Made by a program: the position numbers and the translations under genes. 7,769 bases of DNA from Pseudomonadota bacterium. GTDB lineage: Bacteria; Pseudomonadota; Alphaproteobacteria; Caulobacterales; Caulobacteraceae. The notes under the pieces were generated by a model. It ran no database searches. It was not told where the DNA came from and worked only from the letters and a program-made list of their open reading frames with translations. The stretch's first letter is position 1, and every line of letters starts with the position of its first letter. The stretch lies in NCBI GenBank assembly GCA_023424215.1, contig JAFAEC010000182.1:1-7769 (forward strand), read 5' to 3'. Shown here in pieces: positions 1-5,392 of this stretch.

Positions 1-99
1 CGCCAGGGTCGCGCCGGTGACGGTCTCCCCCGCCCGCGGCAGCTTGGGCGCGGCGGCGACGAAATCCAGGTTGATCGATCCGACGACGGTGAGCTTCAA
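1..99 (-). CDS. rbsK: Ribokinase (PfkB family), N-terminal fragment cut by the left edge
   Basis: Ribokinase phosphorylates D-ribose to ribose 5-phosphate in the cytoplasm using ATP. Only the first 33 codons are inside the window. They read MKLTVVGSINLDFVA and then LPRAGETVTGA, which is the classic ribokinase opening: the first beta strand with the VVGSxNxD signature that contacts the sugar, followed by the LPxxGETVxG signature. The start is TTG at 97-99. A GGAG lies eight bases upstream, and a TTG start explains why the reading frame begins right after the family's usual first residue. The gene begins 16 bp after the stop of the flavoprotein gene, so the two are almost surely co-transcribed. 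A nucleoside hydrolase two genes further upstream would supply its ribose. Another PfkB sugar kinase is possible because the specificity residues lie outside the window, but ribokinase is the best fit. Confidence 0.85.
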   Translation of the reverse strand, partial: MKLTVVGSINLDFVAAAPKLPRAGETVTGATLA

Positions 100-115
100 G
101 CGGGGCGCTCCGGAG

Positions 116-643
116 TCAGAACAGCGCCGAGACGCCGCGACCGGCGCCCGGGTCCGGATCCGGCGCGCCGCCCGCCCCGATGGAATAGGTCTGCGCCCGG
201 CTGCGGCCGTCGATCACCGCCACGGGCGCGACGATCTCCGGGGCCAGCCGCATCACCGCCACCGAGGCTCCGCCGGGGCAGAAGGCCCCGGCCTCGGGAT
301 AGCGTTCGAAGACCATGCGGTTCAGCCGCTCGACCTCGGCCGGATCGGTCACCTCGATCGCCCGGCCGGCGATCGACACGCCGACCGTGTCCGCCTGCGC
401 GCCTTCGGCCCGGATCGCCGCCGACACGCGTGGGTCGGTCTGCAGGTTGGCGTATTTCTGGCTGTCGCGGGCGATCACGAAATAGAGCATCAGCCCGTCG
501 TTGACGTAGCCGACGGTGGTCACCTGCGGCCAGCCGTCGGGCCGGTTGACGCCCAGCGCCATCAGCCGGGCAGAGCCGAGCAGCTCCGCCACCGCCGCCA
601 CCGCGCCCCCGTGGATCGGCGGGGTCTCGTTCGCTTCGGTCAT
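116..643 (-). CDS. Pyridoxamine 5'-phosphate oxidase-like split-barrel FMN-binding protein
   Basis: The 175-residue protein belongs to the PPOX-like/FMN-binding split beta-barrel group. Support comes from the N-terminal helix followed by strands reading ARLMALGVNRPDGWPQVTTV, then LMLYFVIARDSQKYANLQTDPRVSAAI. That is the typical substrate-side strand, the 'K..NL..DPRV' helix and the following strand of this fold (about residues 15-140). Such proteins usually bind FMN or F420 as dimers and reduce small molecules. The true substrate cannot be read from sequence, and it is not a genuine PdxH. The C-terminal 30 residues are Gly/Pro/Ala rich and probably disordered. The ATG at 641-643 is chosen because AGAGGAGG sits six bases upstream. 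A short hairpin lies just upstream of that site. The gene precedes ribokinase by 16 bp and follows ompW by 92 bp. Confidence 0.82.
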   Translation of the reverse strand: MTEANETPPIHGGAVAAVAELLGSARLMALGVNRPDGWPQVTTVGYVNDGLMLYFVIARDSQKYANLQTDPRVSAAIRAEGAQADTVGVSIAGRAIEVTDPAEVERLNRMVFERYPEAGAFCPGGASVAVMRLAPEIVAPVAVIDGRSRAQTYSIGAGGAPDPDPGAGRGVSALF

Positions 644-663
644 CGCGGCCTCCTCTGCTCGCC

Positions 664-683
664 CGCCGCGGCGAACCGCGGCG
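664..683 (-). other. 8-bp hairpin with TTCG loop in the leader of the flavoprotein gene
   Basis: On the minus strand CGCCGCGG, loop TTCG, CCGCGGCG forms a perfect 8-bp stem ending about eight bases upstream of the AGAGGAGG ribosome-binding site. No T-tract follows, so it is not a standard intrinsic terminator. It could stabilise the 5' end or mask translation, or be chance in a very GC-rich spacer. The pairing is visible directly; the function is not. Confidence 0.4.
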
Positions 684-689
684 CGGCCG

Positions 690-711
690 GACGGGAATAA
701 TAGCCCCCGTC
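690..711 (-). promoter_or_regulatory. Possible -10 element inside a small inverted repeat
   Basis: The 92-bp gap between ompW and the flavoprotein gene is GC-rich except for one AT pocket. On the minus strand this pocket reads TATTAT (697-702), a five-of-six match to TATAAT. It is flanked by GACGGG and CCCGTC, which are inverted copies of each other. There is no convincing -35 hexamer at the right spacing. It could be an internal promoter for the flavoprotein-ribokinase pair, or the end of the ompW message. Treat as a weak candidate. Confidence 0.25.
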
Positions 712-735
712 GCCGCCGCGCCGCCATCGCGGCCG

Positions 736-1395
736 TCAGAATTTCCGGCCGATGCCCAGCGACACCACCCACGGGTCCAGGCCGACGTCGGCTTCCAGCG
801 CGCCGCCGTTGATGGTGGCGTCGGTGTCGAACCACACCCGCTTGACGTCGAGGTTCAGCGTCCACGGCCCGGTCAGGGCCACATCGGCCCCGGCCTGCAG
901 GGCGTAGCCGAAGCCGTCGTCCAGCTCGACCTCGAAGCCGTTTTTGTCCTCGCCCTCGAAGAACACCATGTAGTTGACGCCGGCGCCGACGTAGGGGCTG
1001 ACCCGCGCCTCGGGCATCGGGCGGTACTGCAGGGTGACCACCGGCGGCAGCACCCAGGTCTCGTGCACGGCCACGTCCGTGGTCCCGCCCTGCGCCCGGA
1101 TCTCGTGCTGGCTGGCGCCGAGGATCGCCTCGACCGAGACGTGGTCGGTCAGGAAGTAGGTGAAGCCCAGGGTCGGTACGATGCTGTCGCCGACATCGAC
1201 GTCCAGGCCGCTGTCGGCGCCCGCCGCCGTCAGGATCGAATCGTCCGCGTCGCTCGACACCTGGGTCACGCGGCCGGTCACGATCCAGTCGCCCTTGCGC
1301 GCCACGTCCCAGCCGGCGTCCTGCGCCACGGCCCCGCCCGCGCCCGCCAGCGCCATCGCTCCAGCCGCGGCCGCCAGCATCATCTTCGTCTTCAT
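736..1395 (-). CDS. ompW: OmpW-family outer-membrane beta-barrel protein
   Basis: OmpW proteins are small eight-stranded outer-membrane barrels with a hydrophobic channel, proposed to pass small hydrophobic molecules. The 219-residue product has a clean Sec signal peptide: MKTK, then an Ala/Gly/Leu core, and an AVA-Q cleavage site after residue 24. The mature part shows the OmpW pattern: a first strand GDWIVTGRVTQV, then SIVPTLGFTYFLTDHVSVE, the PPVVTLQYRP strand, VSPYVGAGVNYMVFF, GFGYALQAGADV, a LDVKRVWFDTDATINGG strand, and a C-terminal strand ending in phenylalanine (VVSLGIGRKF). The terminal aromatic residue is the usual barrel-assembly signal. In-frame ATGs also occur at 1404 and 1416. 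I prefer 1395 because it gives a normal charged n-region, although the ribosome-binding site is weak for all three. A Crp/FNR-like palindrome lies 85 bp upstream. It sits inside a minus-strand nucleoside-salvage gene set, which may or may not indicate its cargo. Confidence 0.88.
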   Translation of the reverse strand: MKTKMMLAAAAGAMALAGAGGAVAQDAGWDVARKGDWIVTGRVTQVSSDADDSILTAAGADSGLDVDVGDSIVPTLGFTYFLTDHVSVEAILGASQHEIRAQGGTTDVAVHETWVLPPVVTLQYRPMPEARVSPYVGAGVNYMVFFEGEDKNGFEVELDDGFGYALQAGADVALTGPWTLNLDVKRVWFDTDATINGGALEADVGLDPWVVSLGIGRKF

Positions 1396-1480
1396 ACTCG
1401 TCATCCACGACGCCATCCGCCGCGACATGCGGCCGGTGCGGGCGTCGCGCGGCTCATCGCGCCGTGGGGCGAGGCCAGCC

Positions 1481-1494
1481 TTGCGCCAGCGCAA
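1481..1494. promoter_or_regulatory. Candidate Crp/FNR-family operator upstream of ompW
   Basis: TTGCG-CCAG-CGCAA is a perfect palindrome in the 121-bp gap between the nucleoside hydrolase stop (1517) and the ompW start (1395). The 5-4-5 geometry with TTG and CAA ends is that of Crp/FNR-superfamily boxes. FNR and FixK use TTGAT-N4-ATCAA, and NnrR-type nitric-oxide regulators use TTGCG-N4-like sites. E. coli ompW is known to be under FNR control, which fits. It could instead be an RNA hairpin between the genes, but no T-run follows it in the minus direction. Confidence 0.4.
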
Positions 1495-1516
1495 ACCTTG
1501 GCCGCGGGCCCGTGCG

Positions 1517-2467
1517 TCAGTTTGTCCGCGGTCCCCCGCCGACGGCCTCGACCAGCAGGTCGAACACACCTTCGGCGTCCGCGCGCGTCGCCCAGCGGTG
1601 CGGCAGCTCGCCGGCCGCCGCCTCGCGGAACTCCACCGCCGTATGCCCGCGGGTCAGCTCGCTGTCGGTCTCCACCCGGATGCGGCAGGCCCGCAGCTCG
1701 AACAGCTCCGGCCGGGCCGCCCAGGCCACGGGGCACATGTCGTGCACCGGCGGGGCGTCGCCGCCGACGAACTCCCGCTCCGCCTTCTGCGAGAAGCGCA
1801 GCATCGCGGCCGCGGTGTCGGCCGGCGGCGTGCCGATCGCGGCCAGGCGGGCGATGCGGGCCTCGGTGGCGCGCACCTGGTGGGTGACGTCCAGCCCGAA
1901 CATGCTCACCGGACAGCCGCTGCGCAGCACCTCGTCCGCGGCCTCCGGATCGGCCCAGATGTTGAATTCCGCCGAGGCGGTGATGTTGCCGCCCTCGCTG
2001 CGAGCCCCGCCCATGATGGCGACCTGGCCCAGTCGCCCCGCGATGGCGGGCTCCTTGCGCAGGGCCAGCGCCAGGTTGGTCAGGGGGCCCAGCACCGCCA
2101 GCGTCACCGTCCCCGGCTCGCGGGCCATGACCGGATTGATGATGGCGTCGACGCCGTGGCCGTCGGCGACCGGCCGGTCGGGGCTGAACGGCGGCACGAA
2201 GCCCAGCCCTTCCTCCCCATGGAAGTCGCTGGCCCCCGCCGGCTTGCGGCGCAGCGGACGCTCCGCCCCCGCGTGCACCGGCACGTCCTCCCGGCCCGCG
2301 ATCTGCCGCAGCATGCGCGCGTTGCGGGTGGTCTTCTTCAGCGGCGCGTTGCCGCCCACCGTGCTGACGGCCAGCAGCTCCAGCGCCGGCGAGCCGAACG
2401 CCAGCATCAGGGCCACGGCGTCGTCCACCCCGGGATCGCAATCGATGATGAGGGCCTGTCTGTCCAC
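1517..2467 (-). CDS. Inosine/uridine-preferring nucleoside N-ribohydrolase
   Basis: This enzyme hydrolyses the N-glycosidic bond of ribonucleosides to free base and ribose, using an active-site calcium ion. The 316-residue protein carries the diagnostic aspartate cluster DCDPGVDDA near the N-terminus (D11, D15, D16), then GGN, GPLTNLA, IMGG, an N-x5-EFN stretch (N161, E167, N169), and VHD (H242, D243). Each of these falls one residue after its counterpart in the Crithidia enzyme (D10, D14, D15, N160, E166, N168, H241, D242). That constant offset is the reason for choosing GTG at 2465-2467. A longer TTG start at 2503 is possible, but its AGAGG abuts the codon. Purine versus pyrimidine preference cannot be read. 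It lies 39 bp after the racemase gene, and the ribokinase further along the same strand would consume the ribose product. Confidence 0.93.
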   Translation of the reverse strand: MDRQALIIDCDPGVDDAVALMLAFGSPALELLAVSTVGGNAPLKKTTRNARMLRQIAGREDVPVHAGAERPLRRKPAGASDFHGEEGLGFVPPFSPDRPVADGHGVDAIINPVMAREPGTVTLAVLGPLTNLALALRKEPAIAGRLGQVAIMGGARSEGGNITASAEFNIWADPEAADEVLRSGCPVSMFGLDVTHQVRATEARIARLAAIGTPPADTAAAMLRFSQKAEREFVGGDAPPVHDMCPVAWAARPELFELRACRIRVETDSELTRGHTAVEFREAAAGELPHRWATRADAEGVFDLLVEAVGGGPRTN

Positions 2468-2506
2468 CGCCGCATCAGTGACGCGCGCCGCGTCCCGCCG
2501 CAACCT

Positions 2507-3169
2507 CTAGGCGCACGCCTTCACGCAGGCGGCGGCCAGCACCTCGGCCGAGTCGACCAGCGGAACCGCGACCTCTTCCGGCTCCAGCAGCAAGGGCACC
2601 TCGGTGCAGCCGCCGATCACCGCCTCCGCCCCGGCCGCGACCAGCGCCGCCGCCAGCCGGCGCATCTCCGCGCGCGGCCCGTCGCCCGGGTCGCCGGCCT
2701 TGAAGCCCAGCACCGCCGCCATGAAGGCGCGCTCGCCCGCGCCCTCCAGCGTCGCCGGCTCCAGCCCCGCCCGCCCCAGGGCCTCGACGTACAAGGCCGT
2801 CCCGCCCGGCGTGGCCAGCACCCCGATCCGTTTCGCCCCCGTCGCCCGCGCCGCCGCCACCGTCGCCTCGATCATGTCGATGAACGGCAGGCCCGCCGCC
2901 CGGATCGCCCCGGCATGGGCGTGGGCCGTGTTGCACGGCATGGCCAGCAGGTCCGCCCCCATGTCGCGCAGCCGCACGGCCATCTCGCCCAGCACGCGCC
3001 CGGCCCCCTCGGGGTCGCTGTGCCGGTTCGGAACCTGCGGGTTCAGGTCGACCAGCATGCGCACATGGTCCTCGTCCCCCGTCGCCGGGGTCAGCGCCTG
3101 CACCCGCGCCATGAAGGCCGTCGTCGCCGCTGGACCCATGCCGCCCAGCACGCCCAGAACCTTGCCCAT
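2507..3169 (-). CDS. Aspartate/glutamate racemase family protein
   Basis: Members are cofactor-independent racemases or epimerases in which two cysteines act as the acid-base pair on either side of the alpha carbon. The 220-residue protein starts MGKVLGVLGGMGPAAT, the family's N-terminal loop. It has the first catalytic cysteine in MPCNTAH (C79) and the second in GGCTEVPLL (C188). Length and motif order match aspartate racemase and the E. coli YgeA-type broad-specificity enzymes rather than MurI glutamate racemase. The ATG at 3167-3169 is preferred over the GTG six bases earlier because GAGG lies five bases upstream of the ATG. The substrate may be Asp, Glu or another amino acid. The nucleoside hydrolase follows closely, and a DUF819 membrane protein is divergently transcribed across a 77-bp gap. 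Both cysteines are intact, so it should be active. Confidence 0.9.
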   Translation of the reverse strand: MGKVLGVLGGMGPAATTAFMARVQALTPATGDEDHVRMLVDLNPQVPNRHSDPEGAGRVLGEMAVRLRDMGADLLAMPCNTAHAHAGAIRAAGLPFIDMIEATVAAARATGAKRIGVLATPGGTALYVEALGRAGLEPATLEGAGERAFMAAVLGFKAGDPGDGPRAEMRRLAAALVAAGAEAVIGGCTEVPLLLEPEEVAVPLVDSAEVLAAACVKACA

Positions 3170-3246
3170 CTTCACCTCGGGGACAGCTGCGCCTTGCCAT
3201 TCGCGGCGCCTGCCCGCCTTATGCGCGAAACCCCCGGGGAGACGCC
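3170..3246. promoter_or_regulatory. Divergent promoter region, racemase / DUF819 gene
   Basis: This 77-bp gap must hold the start signals for both divergent genes. For the plus gene a TTGCCA at 3194-3199 and a TTATGC at 3219-3224 look like -35 and -10 boxes, but with a long 19-base spacer. GGGGAGA at 3236-3242 is the ribosome-binding site. No clear minus-strand hexamers are visible. A shared operator is plausible but no obvious palindrome stands out. Confidence 0.3.
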
Positions 3247-4515
3247 ATGCCGACCGAAGCCGCCGAAACGACGGCCCTGATCACCAACGACGCCGTCGTC
3301 CTCGGCCTTCTGGCCGTCATTCTCGGGGCCGTCTTCTGGGCCTCGAACCTGTCGCACCCGTGGGTGAAGCGCTTCTTCAGCGTCGTCCCCGCCCTGCTGC
3401 TCTGCTACTTCCTCCCCTCGCTGCTGACCACCTTCGGCGTCGTCGACCCCGAGACCTCGCGCATCTACTTCATCGCCTCGCGCTTCCTGCTGCCGGCGGC
3501 GCTGGTGCTGCTCACCGTCTCGGCCGACCTGCCCGCCGTCTTCGGCCTCGGGCCCAAGGCGCTGATCATGTTCTTCACCGGCACCGTCGGCGTCATGCTC
3601 GGCGGCCCCGTCGCCCTGCTGCTGACCAGCTGGCTGGCCCCCGACCTCATGGGCGCCGGCCCCGAGGCCATCTGGCGCGGCATGGCCACCGTGGCCGGCA
3701 GCTGGATCGGCGGCTCGGCCAACCAGACCGCCCTCTACGAGATCTACGGCGCGGGCCCCGACGTCTTCTCCATCTGGATCGCCGTCGACGTCGTGGTCGC
3801 CAACATCTGGATGGCCGTGGTCCTGTGGATCGCCGCCAACCAGAGGAAGATGGACAGGCTGTTCCGCGCCGACGCCAGCGCGGTCGACCGCGTCCGCGAC
3901 AAGGCCGAGGCCTACGAGACCGAGCACGCCCGCATCCCGTCGCTGAAGGATCTGATGTTCATCGTCGCCGTGGCCTTCGGCGCCGTCGGCCTGTCCCACG
4001 CCATCGCCGACCCGCTGTCGGCCTGGTTCGGCGCCACCTTCCCGTGGGCCCAGCGCCTGTCGTTCGATTCCAGCTTCTTCTGGCTGGTGTTCATCGCCAC
4101 CCTCGTCGGCGTGGCCCTGTCCTTCACCCCCGCCCGCAGGCTGCAGGGCCCCGGCGCGGCCAAGGTCGGCTCGGTCTTCGTCTACCTGCTGGTCGCCGCC
4201 GTCGGCCTCAACATGAACATCGCCGCCGTCCTCGACAGCCCGGTCTACTTCCTGATCGGCGGCGTCTGGATGCTGGTCCACGTGGCCCTGATGTTCGGCA
4301 TGGCCTTCCTGATCCGCGCGCCCAGCTTCTTCCTCGGCGTCGGCTCGATGGCCAACATCGGCGGCGCCGCCAGCGCCCCCGTCGCCGCCGCCGCGTTCCA
4401 CCCCTCGCTGGCCCCGGTCGGCGTGCTGCTGGCCGTGGTCGGCTACATCATCGGCACCGCGGCCGCCTGGTTCACCGGCCTGGTCATGATGCAGATCGCC
4501 GCGGGGGCGGGGTAA
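3247..4515 (+). CDS. DUF819 family multispanning membrane protein, probable transporter
   Basis: The 422-residue protein is dominated by hydrophobic segments. I see about ten to twelve, for example near residues 14-33, 40-63, 73-94, 104-129, 172-196, 234-258, 272-294, 306-328, 331-354 and 390-420. Conserved polar glycine-rich stretches lie between them: AGSWIGGSANQTALYE (about 150-165) and VGSMANIGGAASAPV (about 363-377). These two pseudo-repeated stretches, one per half, are characteristic of DUF819 (YjcL-like) proteins. They resemble the broken-helix substrate sites of secondary transporters. A charged cytoplasmic loop of about 35 residues (197-232) separates the halves. The substrate is not established to my knowledge. 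Divergence from an amino-acid racemase hints at an amino-acid or peptide-derived substrate, which is only inference. The ATG at 3247 has GGGGAGA upstream. The stop is TAA at 4513-4515. Confidence 0.87.
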   Translation: MPTEAAETTALITNDAVVLGLLAVILGAVFWASNLSHPWVKRFFSVVPALLLCYFLPSLLTTFGVVDPETSRIYFIASRFLLPAALVLLTVSADLPAVFGLGPKALIMFFTGTVGVMLGGPVALLLTSWLAPDLMGAGPEAIWRGMATVAGSWIGGSANQTALYEIYGAGPDVFSIWIAVDVVVANIWMAVVLWIAANQRKMDRLFRADASAVDRVRDKAEAYETEHARIPSLKDLMFIVAVAFGAVGLSHAIADPLSAWFGATFPWAQRLSFDSSFFWLVFIATLVGVALSFTPARRLQGPGAAKVGSVFVYLLVAAVGLNMNIAAVLDSPVYFLIGGVWMLVHVALMFGMAFLIRAPSFFLGVGSMANIGGAASAPVAAAAFHPSLAPVGVLLAVVGYIIGTAAAWFTGLVMMQIAAGAG

Positions 4516-4557
4516 GGCGACGGCAGGACCGAGACGGCCCTTCCGGCCCCTTGGCCC

Positions 4558-4697
4558 GCCGTCATCCTCGGGCCTGACCCGAGGATCAGACCATCCGGTG
4601 CGCGGTCTGCCGTTGCACGGGCGCCGCCGAGGGGCCGCCCGCACGGCACAGCCTGCCTCTCGCCTCCGATCCTCGCGTCAAGCCCGAGGATGACGGC
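4558..4697. repeat. 140-bp palindromic element with 30-bp terminal inverted repeats
   Basis: The left arm (4558-4587) begins GCCGTCATCCTCGGGC and ends CGAGGATC. The right arm (4668-4697) is its reverse complement at 28 of 30 positions. The left arm is also self-complementary (TCCTCGGG, five bases, CCCGAGGA). The 80-bp core contains further nested pairs: AGACC with GGTCT (4588-4608), TGCCGT with ACGGCA (4608-4648), and CGGGC with GCCCG (4618-4641). As RNA or single-stranded DNA the whole unit could fold into a long branched stem. No coding capacity and no clear target-site duplication are visible. It resembles the intergenic GTCATCCTCGGG-type repeats I recall from Caulobacterales genomes and could be a non-autonomous MITE or REP-like unit. 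Sitting just after the DUF819 stop, it may also act as a transcription barrier. Confidence 0.75.
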
Positions 4698-4724
4698 CGG
4701 AGGAGGTCAGAGCGAACGACCGGA

Positions 4725-4747
4725 AGCCGCCCCTCTGGGGGTCGGCT
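4725..4747 (-). terminator. Weak terminator-like hairpin after the HEPN gene
   Basis: AGCCG and CGGCT close a stem that continues with CCCC and GGGG around a three-base loop, with a two-base bulge. It begins 18 bp past the HEPN stop on the minus strand. Only two T residues follow, so it lacks the U-tract of a strong intrinsic terminator. Confidence 0.35.
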
Positions 4748-4765
4748 ATGGGAGGACACGGGTCT

Positions 4766-5320
4766 CTACCGGTGTTGGCCGATGGCCCTCATCGTCCGCT
4801 CAAACTGATCGATGTGCGACCTGCTGACCTCGGCTGCGCTCAGGCCCACAGCGGCACGTAGTTCGTTCATGATGTTGATGGATATCACCACGAGCCGTTG
4901 GGCCATATCTAAGCTGATCTTGGCTTCGTCATAGGCATCCTCAACACGCATACGCGCTGACTGATGAGCGTAGACAGAGTTGCGTAGTCGTTCGATCTTG
5001 TCGGCGAGTGGCTTGGCTTCGGCGAACAACGCACCTAGCCGAGCGGCATCCTCCTGCGTCAGCTTTCCCGAGCAGTCCCGCATTAGTCTGGGGATACTGT
5101 TGATCTTGGGACCCTGCGCGTAGGCCGCCGCTGCTCTCACATAGAATGAGTACCGATGAGCCAAGCTGTTTGCGGCCCAAAGGTCCATCATTGTTTCCCG
5201 ATAAAGCTCTGTGGCGGTCCATGTCTTTTCATGGATGTGGACCGACCAGAGATCGTGATGAATCGCAGCCATGACGACGTTGCGCGTCATCATCTCCACT
5301 CGTTCCTCAAGGCCTATCAT
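4766..5320 (-). CDS. HEPN-domain protein, AbiU2-like putative ribonuclease or toxin
   Basis: The 184-residue product is predicted to be almost entirely helical. It carries the HEPN RNase signature RNxxxxH as LRNSVYAHQ (R113, N114, H119) at the end of a helix reading ADKIERLRNS. In active HEPN toxins and CRISPR or abortive-infection nucleases this Arg-polar-x4-His motif, usually in a dimer, cuts RNA. The motif position, size and surrounding helices resemble AbiU2-type HEPN proteins, but that assignment is from pattern memory. There is no nucleotidyltransferase antitoxin or other partner next door. One 60-base line of the gene (4861-4920) is about 47% G+C against roughly 70% or more in neighbours, and codon use is far less G/C-biased, which suggests recent transfer. 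The start is uncertain: ATG at 5320 gives the longest frame but has a poor ribosome-binding site, whereas the ATG pair near 5288-5293 has GGAG immediately upstream. A different HEPN subfamily is possible. Confidence 0.75.
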   Translation of the reverse strand: MIGLEERVEMMTRNVVMAAIHHDLWSVHIHEKTWTATELYRETMMDLWAANSLAHRYSFYVRAAAAYAQGPKINSIPRLMRDCSGKLTQEDAARLGALFAEAKPLADKIERLRNSVYAHQSARMRVEDAYDEAKISLDMAQRLVVISINIMNELRAAVGLSAAEVSRSHIDQFERTMRAIGQHR

Positions 5321-5392
5321 TCACGCAATCTCGCCCGATGAAGAACAGCAGCAAGCAGACCTTCCAACCTCCGCCGTGGGTTCTAAGCGGAC

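Larger units (their letters stand above)
4516..4765. other. Intergenic region with palindromic repeat
   Basis: This 250-bp stretch separates the convergent DUF819 and HEPN genes. Most of it is the 140-bp inverted-repeat element described separately. The remainder holds a weak hairpin near the end of the HEPN gene. I see no supported open reading frame or RNA gene. Confidence 0.6.

Noticed and set aside
1160..3280. Very long plus-strand open frame (706 codons) across ompW, the nucleoside hydrolase and the racemase
   Set aside because: It is Arg/His/Pro-rich with no domain pattern and lies opposite three well-supported genes; open frames of this kind are expected at this GC content.
2604..4577. 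Plus-strand open frame of 657 codons overlapping the racemase and DUF819 genes
   Set aside because: Low-complexity Arg/Pro/Ala translation in a different frame from the clear DUF819 membrane protein; a shadow.
3172..4644. Minus-strand open frame of 490 codons opposite DUF819
   Set aside because: Gly/Asp/Glu/His-rich translation typical of the complement of a GC-rich membrane-protein gene; no motif.
5156..5341. Small plus-strand frame of 61 codons antisense to the HEPN gene, considered as an antitoxin
   Set aside because: No ribosome-binding site or antitoxin-like features, and it is fully antisense to the HEPN coding region.
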